Below are positions 15,656 to 24,960 of a stretch of 60,773 bases of DNA, in pieces. The translations under genes and the position numbers were made by a program. The first letter of the stretch is position 1; each line of letters opens with the position of its first letter. The notes beneath the pieces were generated by a model, which saw nothing but the letters and a program-made list of their open reading frames with translations, ran no database searches and was not told the origin of the DNA. The stretch comes from Candidatus Bathyarchaeota archaeon (GTDB lineage Archaea > Thermoproteota > Bathyarchaeia > TCS64), in NCBI GenBank assembly GCA_020346605.1, contig CP070784.1:1554449-1615221 (forward strand). The letters run 5' to 3'.

Positions 15656-18145
15656 ATGGAAATGAATTCGGGATCGAGAGTTAAAACCGCGGTCATCCTC
15701 CTCGCGATCGTCGTCGGATGTGCAGGTGTCTGGTGGATCATCAAGCCGCCCACGTCCGATATGGTTAGCGATGAGCCAGATCTCGGCGAGGAGGGAAGCA
15801 TAAATGGGACCATAAGCATCGGGGTCATCAGCCCCACATCTGCGGATTTCCCTGTCTACGAGTTCATCGTCGGCGTCGCGGAGAGGGACATCAATGCCCA
15901 CTTCAACGAGTCCGGCACCGATATCCGTTTCGAGTTCGTCACCTCCTGTGCCGATGCCGACGTGGTGCCTGGGAAGGTGGACGAGCTGACGCAGTGGTAC
16001 CATGCGCAGGGGATCGATCTCGTCGTCGGCTACGGCTGGTCCACAGTGCTATGCATGGGGACCGATTACGCTGAAGAGAACGGTATGGTCATCATCAGCC
16101 CCTTCTCCCCAGCCTCCTCCGAGCACTTGATTAGGAAGGATAGTACCTTCAGGCTGTACCCCCACGAAGCCAAGCTGGCCCGCCCCCTGGCCGGGATGGT
16201 CGAGGACGAGGGGGTAACGAGTGTTGTCATCCTGCAGAGGGATGACTCGTGGGGAGACGCCGTGGCTGAGGAGTTCAGGAGGGAGTATGACGGAGGGGAG
16301 ATCGTCGAGACCATTAGGTATCCCCCTGAGATCGATGGGGAGGCCTTCGGAGCCTACACCAGCGAGCTGTGGTACGCCTTCGACGACATCGAGGAAGACC
16401 GGGAGCACAGGGGAGTAGTGCTCCTTGCACTCGACGAGGCCGTGGACATATTCGATGAGGCAGACTGTTGGACGCAGCTTGTGAGAGCCCCCTGGTTCTG
16501 GGTGCAGAACACATATTTCTGGGACGAGGAGATGTGGCAGGTCTGCAGCGAGGAGATAATCTCGAGAGCGGGTTACACCGCGGCCAAGGCCAGACTCTTC
16601 AGCCCGGAACCCCAGCAGCCTGAGACGGAGGCCTACAAGCGCCTATGCCAAGCCTTCTCCGCCGAGTACGGCGAGGCACCCCGGCTCAAACATTCGACAC
16701 TCTACGACGCATGCTGGATCATGGCCCTCTCGGTGATCGAGGCCGACTCGTCCAGAGGGACCGCCGTCGAGAGGGTCCTCCCCGACGTCGCCGGGGGCTA
16801 CACGGGGGCGAGCGGCCGCTGCTTCCTCGACGAGAATGGGGACAGGGAGTCAGTCGATTACGACATCTGGGGATTCATTGAGGAGGATGGGTCCACAGAG
16901 AGGATGAAGTTGGGTGCCTACTTCTACGAGTCGGATGAAGTTGAGATGTACTTCAGCCTGTTGCACCCTCTTGAAGAGATCGTGTTGGAAGAGGGGGTTG
17001 TCTATGTGGGGGCAATGAGCAGCTCGGACGGAGATTTCCCGGAGTTCGAGTTCCTCGTTGGGATGGCGGAGAGGGAAATCAACGCCCACTGCAGGAGCGA
17101 GGGGCTGTCCACGGAGTTCAGGTTCCTGCTTAACTCTGCCAGGGGCCATGCGATCAGGGCTATGGATGACATCCAGATATACCACAAGATCGGCGTCGAT
17201 CTCGTGGTGGGCTCCCTCTGGACCAGCCAGCTCTGCGCATGCCGGAGCTACGCGTTGTACAACGGGATGATCCTGGTGAGCTCCTCCTCGTCCTCGCCGC
17301 ACCTGTCACTGGACGACTGCGTCTTCCGCCTCGTCCCCAACGACAACAAGGTAGCCATCCCAATCGCCAAGTCCATGCTGAGCCTCGGCGTCGAGGAGGT
17401 CGTTATACTACAGCGTGGCGACTCGTGGGCAGACGGTGTCGCCGAGGAGTTTACCAAAGTCTACAATTCTTCTGGGGGTTCCGTGGCTGGAACGATCCGC
17501 TACCCGTCGGAAACCTGGGGGGAAGGCCTCAGGCAGTACCTCGATGAGGCGGAGGCCAGGCTTAGCGGAATCGCGGAGCGAAGGGGGGTCGACGGCGTCG
17601 GTCTCCTCGTCCTCAGCTTCAGCGAGGCGTCGGAGCTGCTGGAGCGTTCAGGCGATCACCCAACCCTCGTGAATGTGACATGGTTTGGATCTGACGGGGC
17701 CGCACTGTCCCCGACAATCCAGGAGACGGCCATCGAGGAGGCCGCGAGAGTCAAACTGATATCGCCCATGGCCGCAATCTCTGGCAGCCCCACCTACGAC
17801 AAGGTGAAGGCCGAGTATGAGACCCGGTTCGGTGAACCCCTGGACATATTCGCAGCAAACATCTACGACGCCTGCTGGGTCACGGCTCTTTCGGTGATCG
17901 AGGCGGGCAGCGCCAACGGAGCCGATGTGATAGTTGTTCTCCCCGATGTGGCGGCGGGGTACACCGGTGCCAGCGGTAGGTGCCTCCTCGACGAGTACGG
18001 GGACAGGCTGGGTGTCGACTATGCCCTCTGGGGGTGCTTCGAGGTGGACGGTGCTTATCAGTGTCTCAGATGTGGGACATATTGTAACGAGAGCGGTTAT
18101 GTCATATGGGACGAGAGCCTGATATCGACTCCGGGAGGAGACTAA
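15656..18145 (+). CDS. membrane-anchored protein with two tandem LIVBP-like domains
   Basis: 829 residues: an N-terminal anchor (about 9-27), a first binding-protein domain (about 45-430) and a second (about 440-815). Each domain has its own I-G-V-I-S or V-G-A-M-S opening strand, V-V-I-L-Q-R-x-D-S-W block, Y-D-A-C-W block and G-R-C-L-L/F-L-D-E block, so the protein arose by domain duplication. It is likely displayed on the cell surface, and the paired domains may bind two ligands or one ligand cooperatively. Tandem solute-binding domains are unusual in a single polypeptide. The gene follows the first paralogue closely and its TAA lies two bases before the start of the third. Confidence 0.8.
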   Translation: MEMNSGSRVKTAVILLAIVVGCAGVWWIIKPPTSDMVSDEPDLGEEGSINGTISIGVISPTSADFPVYEFIVGVAERDINAHFNESGTDIRFEFVTSCADADVVPGKVDELTQWYHAQGIDLVVGYGWSTVLCMGTDYAEENGMVIISPFSPASSEHLIRKDSTFRLYPHEAKLARPLAGMVEDEGVTSVVILQRDDSWGDAVAEEFRREYDGGEIVETIRYPPEIDGEAFGAYTSELWYAFDDIEEDREHRGVVLLALDEAVDIFDEADCWTQLVRAPWFWVQNTYFWDEEMWQVCSEEIISRAGYTAAKARLFSPEPQQPETEAYKRLCQAFSAEYGEAPRLKHSTLYDACWIMALSVIEADSSRGTAVERVLPDVAGGYTGASGRCFLDENGDRESVDYDIWGFIEEDGSTERMKLGAYFYESDEVEMYFSLLHPLEEIVLEEGVVYVGAMSSSDGDFPEFEFLVGMAEREINAHCRSEGLSTEFRFLLNSARGHAIRAMDDIQIYHKIGVDLVVGSLWTSQLCACRSYALYNGMILVSSSSSSPHLSLDDCVFRLVPNDNKVAIPIAKSMLSLGVEEVVILQRGDSWADGVAEEFTKVYNSSGGSVAGTIRYPSETWGEGLRQYLDEAEARLSGIAERRGVDGVGLLVLSFSEASELLERSGDHPTLVNVTWFGSDGAALSPTIQETAIEEAARVKLISPMAAISGSPTYDKVKAEYETRFGEPLDIFAANIYDACWVTALSVIEAGSANGADVIVVLPDVAAGYTGASGRCLLDEYGDRLGVDYALWGCFEVDGAYQCLRCGTYCNESGYVIWDESLISTPGGD

Positions 18146-18147
18146 GG

Positions 18148-19440
18148 GTGAGTTCGAGCTTCCGCTCGGTTTGGACGATCATAATCGTGACTCTGGTCAT
18201 GGGAGGAGGTGTCCTGGTCGGCAGCATGAACCGACCACAATCGGATGATATTCAACAGGAGAGCCTCTGGCAGGCGTACGGGGAGGGCACGAAGACTGTT
18301 AAGATCGGCGTCATGAGCACCACGGACAATTCTTTTCCTCAGGACAGATTCCTGGCGGACATCGCGAGAGCAGAGATCAATGCGTACTGCGATGAAGCGG
18401 ATTTAGAGTACAGGTTCGACTTCATCTACACGAACGCCAACGGACAGGCAGGGAACGTCAAGAATATCACCATACGATACCACGACCAGGGCGTCAGGAT
18501 AATCATCGGCTTCGGCTGGTCGTCCTTCTTTTGCAGCAGCGCCTACACCTTCGGCATGGAGAACAACATGACGCTGATCAGCCCCTCCTCGACATCCCCC
18601 ATCTACAACATAGAGGACCACGTCTTCAGGCTCTGCACCAACGACCTCAACCAAATCCTCCCGATAGCGGCAATGATCAAGAGCCTCCACGTCTCAGGCA
18701 TCGTGATCCTCCAACGGGATGACGCCTGGGGGGACGGCATCGTGTGGGCCCTCAAGGAACTCATCGAAGATGAGGGGAGTCCCATCATCGAGACGATCAA
18801 ATACGCGTGCGAGGACACGACCTTCCACAAGTACCTCGACGAGGCGGAGGAGGCACTACAGAGGTTGACCGTGGAAAAGGGCATCAGTAAACCAGGGGTC
18901 TTTGCGGTAAGCTTTAACGAGGTGGAGACTCTGCTTCAGGAAGCGACGACGCACCCCGAACTCCTCAGCGTTCCCTGGTTCGGCAGTGAAGAGATCGCGA
19001 GTTCGGCGAGGATTCTTGACGAAGCAGGCGATGAAGCGGTCAAAGTCATGTTGACCTCACCCCAGGTGGATCATGTACCTGAGGGAGACGAGAGCCGAGT
19101 CTACAAGAGGCTGAATGCCTCATACTTTGACGAGACAGGATACCATCTTGGATTCTACACTGCCAACGTCTACGACGCCTGCTGGATCGCGGCCCTCTCG
19201 GTTATCGAGGCCGGCACCGACAACGGGGCCGATGTTCAGCGGGTCCTCCCCTATGTCGCAGCCGGATACACGGGAGCCACTGGCAGGTGCCTCCTAGACG
19301 AGAATGGGGACAGGGACAGGATGGACTACTCACTGTCGGGGTACTTCGAGGTGGACGGTGAGTACAGGTACCTCAGGTGCGGGAAATATCACCACGGAGG
19401 CAGCGTCGAATGGAACTGGGAGCTTCTGGGACCAGGATGA
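18148..19440 (+). CDS. membrane-anchored LIVBP-like binding protein, third gene of the set
   Basis: Translation from the GTG at 18148, nine bases behind a GGAGGAG ribosome site, gives 430 residues with an anchor at about 8-28 and one binding-protein fold (about 45-425). The frame also allows an ATG at 18106 inside the preceding gene, but that would bury the anchor. The Y-D-A-C-W-I-A-A-L-S-V-I-E-A and G-R-C-L-L-D-E-N-G-D-R signatures match the neighbours, and several cysteines are again in similar places. With the two genes before it, it makes an operon of four binding domains without an associated transporter. Confidence 0.8.
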   Translation: MSSSFRSVWTIIIVTLVMGGGVLVGSMNRPQSDDIQQESLWQAYGEGTKTVKIGVMSTTDNSFPQDRFLADIARAEINAYCDEADLEYRFDFIYTNANGQAGNVKNITIRYHDQGVRIIIGFGWSSFFCSSAYTFGMENNMTLISPSSTSPIYNIEDHVFRLCTNDLNQILPIAAMIKSLHVSGIVILQRDDAWGDGIVWALKELIEDEGSPIIETIKYACEDTTFHKYLDEAEEALQRLTVEKGISKPGVFAVSFNEVETLLQEATTHPELLSVPWFGSEEIASSARILDEAGDEAVKVMLTSPQVDHVPEGDESRVYKRLNASYFDETGYHLGFYTANVYDACWIAALSVIEAGTDNGADVQRVLPYVAAGYTGATGRCLLDENGDRDRMDYSLSGYFEVDGEYRYLRCGKYHHGGSVEWNWELLGPG

Positions 19441-19501
19441 CGCTGACCGTGATCAACAAACGTTAAAGCCTCCCCATCGAAGACTTACTTGAGTTGGTTC
19501 T

Positions 19502-19921
19502 TTGAGCGGAATAATGCTCGTAAGGGACATAATGGTGAGGAACGTGAAGACCGTACGGACCAATGACTCGGTGCACGACGCGGTCGTCAAGATGAACAAA
19601 TTCGACATAGGCTCCGTCATCGTCACCAACAACGGCAGGCCCGTCGGCATCATAACGGAGAGGAACATCCTGGAGCGGATCGTGGAGCCCCGCATGGACC
19701 CAGCCATGGTCAAGGCGAAGGACGTAATGTCGAGCCCCCTCATCACCATCGACTACCACGCAGCCGTGGAGGAGGCAGCGCACATAATGGCCACCAAGAA
19801 GATCAAAAAGCTCCCTGTCGTCGAGGGGGAGAAGGTCGTGGGAGTAGTCTCCACCAGCGACATCGTCCGCCACAACCCCACGCAGATCGGTATCCTCGAC
19901 GAGTTGCTGAGGGTGAGGTGA
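19502..19921 (+). CDS. two-CBS-domain protein
   Basis: 139 residues made of two CBS motifs (about 8-62 and 72-126), each with the T-x-x-x-S-V / I-x-x-x-A-A-V opening and a G-I-I-T-E-R-N or G-V-V-S-T-S-D-I-V closing. Such free-standing Bateman modules bind adenine nucleotides and regulate partner enzymes. I report the TTG at 19502; an ATG at 19514 (starting M-L-V-R-D-I-M) is equally plausible. A TATA-like CGTTAAAGC lies near 19461-19469. It is separated from the binding-protein operon by about 60 bases, so co-regulation is unproven. Confidence 0.85.
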   Translation: MSGIMLVRDIMVRNVKTVRTNDSVHDAVVKMNKFDIGSVIVTNNGRPVGIITERNILERIVEPRMDPAMVKAKDVMSSPLITIDYHAAVEEAAHIMATKKIKKLPVVEGEKVVGVVSTSDIVRHNPTQIGILDELLRVR

Positions 19922-19991
19922 CCACCCTCCCCCAACCGGATATCAGACTTCTTTTCCAAGCTTAATAGTTAAATATAGTTATGCAGCCAGT

Positions 19992-21127
19992 ATGCTAAGA
20001 CCGCCATTCGAAAAAGTTGATGTTGTAATAGCTGGAGCAGGGGCAGTCGGCCTCGCCATCGCCTCCGAGATCGCCGGGAGGGACAGGGAGATCTACGTCC
20101 TGGAGAAGGAGAAGAGCTACGGCCAAGCCACGAGCAGCAGGAACAGCGAGGTCATCCACGCCGGAATATACTATCCGGAGGGCAGCCTCAAAGCAGAGCT
20201 CTGCGTCATGGTGAACCCCATGATCTACGAGATTTGCGAGGAAAACAACATCCCCCACAGGAGAGTGGGCAAGATCATCGTCGCCAACGGAGAGGAGGAG
20301 ATCAGGCAGCTTGAGGAGATCATCGTCAAGGCGAGGGGAAACGGGGCTAGGGACCTGGAGCTCATCGACGAGGACCGGGTCCGCGAGCTGGAGCCCCGCG
20401 TGAAGGCCGACGCCGCCATACTCAGCCCCACCACGGGGATCGTGGACGCCTACGGCCTCATGGACCACTTTCACTGGTAGGCCCGCAGGAAGAGCGGCTC
20501 AGACCCCCTGGTCCTGGACACAGAGGTCACGGGCATAGAGCAGAGTGGAAACGGACACGAGGTCGAGATGATTTCAGGCGGCGAGGCCTTCTCCGTCAAG
20601 GCAGGATGGTCATCAACTCCACCGGGCTCCACGCCGACGCGATGGCGGAGATGGTGGGCTTCGACGTCGACGAGGAAGGGCACAGGATCCACTGGTGCAA
20701 AGGAGACTACTTCAGCCTCACCGGCAAGCCCCCTGTGAGGATGCTGGTCTACCCGCCCCCGCCCCTGGACGACGCGAGCCTGGGGATCCACTCTGTCCCA
20801 GACCTGACGGGGCGGCTCAAGTTCGGGCCCAACGCCTACTACGTCGACGAGATAAACTACAGGGTGGAGTTCGAGCTAGAACCGTTCTGGAGGGACATCG
20901 TCCGCTAACTCCCCACTGTGAGGAGGGAGGACCTCCACCCCGACATGTCTGGGATCAGGGCGAAGCTCCAGGCCCCAGGCGACCCGGTGAGGGACTTCGT
21001 CATCCGGCACGAGGAGGACAAGGGCTACCCAGGTTTCGTCAACCTAATCGGCATCGAGAGCCCCGGCCTCATCAGCAGCCCCGCCATCGCCGAGATGGTC
21101 GGGGAGATGGTTGACGAATACTTCTGA
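19992..21127 (+). pseudogene. FAD-dependent oxidoreductase of the L-2-hydroxyglutarate oxidase type, broken
   Basis: The N-terminus has the FAD-binding G-A-G-A-V-G-L-A-I-A loop, E-K-E-K-S-Y-G-Q-A-T-S-S-R-N-S and H-A-G-I-Y-Y-P, and the C-terminal part has D-M-S-G-I-R-A-K-L-Q and G-I-E-S-P-G-L-I-S-S, all diagnostic for the LhgO / glycerol-3-phosphate-oxidase-like family. The gene is cut three times: an in-frame TAG at 20478-20480, a one-base loss near 20600, and an in-frame TAA at 20906-20908. Combined length (about 375 residues) equals a normal enzyme, so no large piece is lost. The promoter box TTAAATATAG (about 19967-19976) is still visible. Recent decay or base-calling errors would both explain it. 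Confidence 0.8.
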
Positions 21128-21193
21128 CCTCCTCCCACGGCGCTCATAAAAACTTACATTCTGTTCAAACCTAGTCTTTCTCGAACCAGTGAG

Positions 21194-22537
21194 TTGATCA
21201 AAGTGTCTGAGGTCGAGGAGAGGGTTCTGGGCTACATAGAGGAGCACAAGGACGAGATGATCAGATTCCTCAGGGACCTGGTGAGGATCGACACGCAGGT
21301 GCCCCCCGGGCTGAACTACGACCTGATCTGCGACGTCCTTGCGGACAAGTTTGTCGGCCTAGGGTGCGAGGTCTGCATCCACGACGCCCCCGAGAAGTAC
21401 ATGGAGCTTTCAGGCGCCGGGTTCATAGGGCTGGAGGGGCCCAGGAGCAACGTGGTCGCCCGGTACCCGGGGAAGCCGGGGAAGCCCGTCCTACACATCA
21501 GCGCCCACATCGACACCGCCGCCATCCAGGAGGAGGGATGGACCATGGACCCCTTCGGAGGAGAGATCACCAGCGACAATCCATACGGGAGGAGCGCCTC
21601 TGACAGGGGCGGCGGCTACATCTGGGGGAGGGGCGTTGCCGACGACAAAGGGGAGCTCGTCTCCATGATCTACGCCCTGCAGGCAATCCACGAGCTCGGC
21701 ATCAAGCTGGAGGGGGACCTCATCCTGACGGGGAACTGCGACGAGGAGATCGGGGGAGTGGCCGGCCTCGGATACCTGATGCGGGAGGGGCTTGTGAAGG
21801 CGGACTACGGAGTCCAGTGGGACGGCGGGCTCACGGGGATCGGCCTGGCGGCCCAGGGGCGTACCCGCTTCCTCGTGAGGACGAGGGGGATGTCCTACCA
21901 CGGGCAGCTCCCCATCCTCGGGGTGAACGCCATCGAGAAGATGTCCAAGATAAACGTCGCCCTCAACGACTACTGGAGGGGCGTGCTGCTGAAGAGGCAG
22001 AAAGCGGTCCCCGGCATAGAGCTGGGCTCCGCACTGAGGGAGAAGGGCATCGATAAGCTGACGGCGATGCTCAACATCGGGACCATCAAGGGTGGCGTCC
22101 AGGGAGCGACGGTGCCGGACCTCTGCGAGGAGGAGGTGCTCAGGGGGATGATCCCTGGCGAGACCTTCGAGGAGGTCCGTGAGGAGTTCGTCTCCGTCAT
22201 CGAGGGCGTGAAGGCAGAGGACGCCGACCTGGAGTACGAGGTGGAGGTGATCAACAGCAGGGAAGGGTACGTGGTCTCGCCGAAGGATCCCTGGGCCCTG
22301 GAGGCACGGGGGATCGTGGAGGAGGTAACGGGCAGGACCCTCCCCTTCACGGGCACGCTGGCGAGCACAGACATGAACTACCAGGTCAACGAGGGCGGGA
22401 TGTCCTGCTTCAACCTGGGCGTCGGCGGCCCCTACTCCAACGGCCATAGGCAGGACGAGAACGCCTCCATCGACGAGATCGTCGACTGCACCAAGATCGT
22501 AGCCCTACTCTATCTGAGGAAGCTCAAGGTCGCCTAG
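21194..22537 (+). CDS. M20 family metallopeptidase (ArgE/DapE/CPG2 type)
   Basis: 447 residues from the TTG at 21194 (a GTG at 21203 is the alternative start). The co-catalytic zinc site is complete: His105 and the catalytic-neighbour Asp107 in S-A-H-I-D-T, bridging Asp150 in G-V-A-D-D-K-G, and Glu184-Glu185 in C-D-E-E-I-G-G; the distal histidine is in S-N-G-H-R-Q-D. The lid/dimer domain lies at about 215-350. Enzymes of this group release amino acids or acyl groups from small peptides and N-acyl amino acids in the cytoplasm. The exact substrate cannot be read. Confidence 0.9.
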   Translation: MIKVSEVEERVLGYIEEHKDEMIRFLRDLVRIDTQVPPGLNYDLICDVLADKFVGLGCEVCIHDAPEKYMELSGAGFIGLEGPRSNVVARYPGKPGKPVLHISAHIDTAAIQEEGWTMDPFGGEITSDNPYGRSASDRGGGYIWGRGVADDKGELVSMIYALQAIHELGIKLEGDLILTGNCDEEIGGVAGLGYLMREGLVKADYGVQWDGGLTGIGLAAQGRTRFLVRTRGMSYHGQLPILGVNAIEKMSKINVALNDYWRGVLLKRQKAVPGIELGSALREKGIDKLTAMLNIGTIKGGVQGATVPDLCEEEVLRGMIPGETFEEVREEFVSVIEGVKAEDADLEYEVEVINSREGYVVSPKDPWALEARGIVEEVTGRTLPFTGTLASTDMNYQVNEGGMSCFNLGVGGPYSNGHRQDENASIDEIVDCTKIVALLYLRKLKVA

Positions 22538-22565
22538 CCCGGTAGACCCATGCAGACACATAGAG

Positions 22566-22572
22566 AAAAAAA
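22566..22572 (-). terminator. oligo-T terminator behind the 7-TM protein gene
   Basis: Seven consecutive T on the minus strand lie about 40 bases behind the stop of the membrane-protein gene ending at 22612. Position and composition fit an archaeal terminator. Confidence 0.35.
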
Positions 22573-22611
22573 GCGCTATCCTCAGGGCCTCTTTGTGGTC
22601 GCTTTCTAACT

Positions 22612-23331
22612 CTATTCGATGCTGCGCTTCTTCAAGGCCTCCGTGGCCCTGGCCTCTCTCGCCTTGATGAATCGATCGCTGTAGACGAACCCAAGGAAGA
22701 GGAAGACGGTGCCGCCCAGCTCGAAGATGAAGAAGAGACTGGGCTCCCCGAAGAACGCCAGTGCGGAGCCGCCGATCATGGGCAGGATACCGCCGACGAA
22801 GATGAGCAGGTTGTAGGTCCTCCTCCTGTCCTTGAGGAAGCTCCAGAGGGCGCCGAGGATGAGGGCGAAGCCTCCGACGATATTGATGACTATGGCGTAG
22901 CGCCTCACGCTCATGGGGTAGGCGTGAACGGCTGCCCTGAAGGCCTCGCCCAGCGGGCCCTCGAAGGCTTCGATGATAACCGTTCTCTCTAAAGGTTCTA
23001 TCATCCCCGTCACGATGAGGACGACAGACAGGAGGGAGATGCCCACCATGAACATATCGGCCTTCCTTTTACTTGCAAGCAGGTACATCACGCCAGCTCC
23101 GAGGAGGCCGACGAGAGGGGCCGCGAGCACGTAGTAGATCCTGAACGCGATGATGCTTGGCCCAAGGATGTCAGGGTTCATCAGGAACTCCATGAGGGCG
23201 GAGGTACCGTAGAAGAGCATCGCGACGGACCAGAGGATCTGATGTATCTTACGCCTCTCCAAGTACTGACGGACCAGCATTGCCGTGAAGACGAAGGCGA
23301 CTATCGCGGTCAACAAAGGCAGGACATTCAT
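22612..23331 (-). CDS. seven-helix membrane protein of unknown function
   Basis: 239 residues from the ATG at 23331 (an in-frame TTG lies six bases upstream). Seven hydrophobic segments lie at about 3-22, 32-50, 61-83, 94-113, 145-165, 173-192 and 198-217, with a basic C-terminal tail. The block Y-L-E-R-R-K-I-H-Q-I-L-W-S-V-A-M-L-F-Y between helices one and two recalls the 7-TM sensory modules found in front of kinases and in stand-alone archaeal proteins, but no kinase is attached. Function is unknown. Confidence 0.7.
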   Translation of the reverse strand: MNVLPLLTAIVAFVFTAMLVRQYLERRKIHQILWSVAMLFYGTSALMEFLMNPDILGPSIIAFRIYYVLAAPLVGLLGAGVMYLLASKRKADMFMVGISLLSVVLIVTGMIEPLERTVIIEAFEGPLGEAFRAAVHAYPMSVRRYAIVINIVGGFALILGALWSFLKDRRRTYNLLIFVGGILPMIGGSALAFFGEPSLFFIFELGGTVFLFLGFVYSDRFIKAREARATEALKKRSIE

Positions 23332-23410
23332 TCCCAAACACTACCCAACAAGAACGGAGGAACCATTATTTATTTATTGCGAAGTCCTTAAAAAAGCAGG
23401 GAATTTTTTA

Positions 23411-23866
23411 CTATTTCAGCAACTTATACTTGGGCTCTACCTTGACTAGGTAGGTCGCCACCTCCACGGAGGCCTCTTTGACACCGAGGATCCGCCTGAT
23501 CCTGTCTATGAGGCCGTCCAGATGAGCGATGTCCCTTGCATGGACTACGGAGACCAGATCGTAGGAGCCTGTACTTCTGAAGAGGTGATGGCTCTCCTCA
23601 AAAGAGGCCAAGATCTCCGAGGCCTCCACGATGTGGTTTGCGTCGACTTTGATAAGGGCGATGGCAGTGATGTTAAGACCGATCTTACGGGGGTCGAGCA
23701 TGGCGAGGAAGCCCGTGATGACGCCACTCTCCCTGAGCCGATCCACTCTGTACCTAACTGTAGACTCCGCCATACCAAGCTCCCGCGCCAAAGTCGAGAA
23801 GGGGGTTCTAGCATCGTTTTGAAGAATCTCCAGTATTCGCAAATCTTTATCGTTCAGCTCGACCAA
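23411..23866 (-). CDS. Lrp/AsnC family transcriptional regulator
   Basis: 151 residues: a winged-helix DNA-binding domain (about 3-60, L-N-D-K-D-L-R-I-L-E-I-L-Q-N-D-A-R-T, then S-T-V-R-Y-R-V-D-R-L) and a RAM ligand-binding and oligomerisation domain (about 66-148). Such proteins sense amino acids and regulate their metabolism. The minus-strand TAG stop is directly followed by TAA. Upstream lies a 250-base gap with a candidate RNA structure (23930-24004), an unusual leader for this family. Confidence 0.93.
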   Translation of the reverse strand: MVELNDKDLRILEILQNDARTPFSTLARELGMAESTVRYRVDRLRESGVITGFLAMLDPRKIGLNITAIALIKVDANHIVEASEILASFEESHHLFRSTGSYDLVSVVHARDIAHLDGLIDRIRRILGVKEASVEVATYLVKVEPKYKLLK

Positions 23867-23929
23867 GCTTATCCCTCAAGATTAAAAGAAACACATGAAC
23901 CATAGGTAAATTTTTCTTTCGCGAAATAA

Positions 23930-24004
23930 GCGGATAAAATAGATTTCACGAGACCCATTACAGTGAGCCTGCAAAAAAGGACACATTCGGCTGTAATTAT
24001 CCGC
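23930..24004 (-). ncRNA. candidate structured RNA leader upstream of the Lrp-like gene
   Basis: GCGGATAA (23930-23937) and TTATCCGC (23997-24004) are perfect inverted repeats that close a 75-base region. Within it ATTACA..GCC (from 23957) pairs with GGCTGTAAT (23989-23997) to make a second helix stacked against the first. The strand is assigned to match the Lrp-like gene 64 bases further on; the structure could equally form in the other strand. The family is not recognised, and it may simply be an operator with dyad symmetry. Confidence 0.3.
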
Positions 24005-24113
24005 CAGTGAGTGGGGACCAACTTTCTCGACAACAAGTGCAGACCCATCGAAGAGCATGTCGTTTTTTAAACGCATTCCTGATCCAAACGGGAAGATAAG
24101 GACAACTAGGCGG

Positions 24114-24488
24114 CTATCTTTTGTAGTGGACGGTTGCGGGGCACCCTGGGCAACTCTCATAGGCGGGGCATGTGGCGCAGTCCGAGCCGCAGGGAGAGAC
24201 GTCGCTCAGCCTCTTGTGCTGACGGGGCTCGGGTGAACGGTGCACCCTGTCGAAGAAGGTGAGTGCGGCAGCTTCCCCGCCGAAGGTCTTCTCAGGATGT
24301 TCCGCGATGTACTCAGCCCAGAAACTCTTATCTTCCGGAAGGTGGAGGACGACACGGGCTTCGGTTCCCTCGACTGCCCAGAGCGCCACGTGTGGACATG
24401 GCGCGTACCTCCTGCCGGAGTCATCTGCATCCTTCTCCGATGAGTACTTGATCTGGAGGAGCGCCCAGAGAGAGACAGGTGCGTTCAT
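24114..24488 (-). CDS. hypothetical protein with C-terminal cysteine cluster
   Basis: 124 residues. The N-terminal 85 residues have no recognisable motif. The last 28 hold six cysteines as C-G-S-D-C-A-T-C-P-A-Y-E-S-C-P-G-C, similar in spacing to the DUF3795 / metal-cluster type C-G-x-x-C-x-x-C-P. This suggests a zinc or iron-sulfur site. The ATG overlaps the TGA of the OsmC-like gene by four bases (ATGA), so expression is coupled. The stop is TAG. Confidence 0.65.
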   Translation of the reverse strand: MNAPVSLWALLQIKYSSEKDADDSGRRYAPCPHVALWAVEGTEARVVLHLPEDKSFWAEYIAEHPEKTFGGEAAALTFFDRVHRSPEPRQHKRLSDVSPCGSDCATCPAYESCPGCPATVHYKR

Positions 24489-24919
24489 TTGAGCACCTTG
24501 ACGCTGATCGGTATCCCCTGCTGGATGCTCTGGGAGACGATGCAGAAGTTCTCGAAGATCTCACTGCAGCGTTTGAGCTGGGCCGCGTATTCATCGGGGA
24601 CCTCGGGCTCGAGCTCGATATTCATATCCCTGATCCTCCAGCGCCCCTCTTCGTTCCTTGCGATGACGCCGCTCACCTTGGCCTCTACACCCCCTACCTC
24701 CGCCTTGGCCCTCTGCAGGCAGAAAAGCAGGCTCGTGCTGAGGCAGTTTCCCACAGCCGCCGCCAGGACCTTCGATGCGTTGGGGCCGGAGCCGCCGCCG
24801 ACGGGCTCGGGCTCGTCCATCACGAGGTCGCCCACGCCCTCAAGGCCGAAGTCGACCTTGAACTCGAACCCCTCCAGCCGGGAGAGGTCGACCTCGAACC
24901 TCCTTTCCTCCGACATCAT
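24485..24919 (-). CDS. OsmC/Ohr family protein
   Basis: 144 residues from the ATG at 24919, which follows an AGAGGA ribosome site; the frame stays open further upstream but only over the neighbouring gene. The two redox cysteines of the family are present in V-G-N-C-L-S-T-S-L and in E-N-F-C-I-V-S-Q-S-I. OsmC-like proteins reduce organic hydroperoxides or act as thiol-dependent detoxifying enzymes in the cytoplasm. A TATA-like CTTATATTC (about 24946-24954) lies upstream. It is co-translated with the cysteine-cluster protein. Confidence 0.9.
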   Translation of the reverse strand: MMSEERRFEVDLSRLEGFEFKVDFGLEGVGDLVMDEPEPVGGGSGPNASKVLAAAVGNCLSTSLLFCLQRAKAEVGGVEAKVSGVIARNEEGRWRIRDMNIELEPEVPDEYAAQLKRCSEIFENFCIVSQSIQQGIPISVKVLK

Positions 24920-24960
24920 CTGTCCTCTGAAGGTTGTTGAATCCGAATATAAGGATGGGC

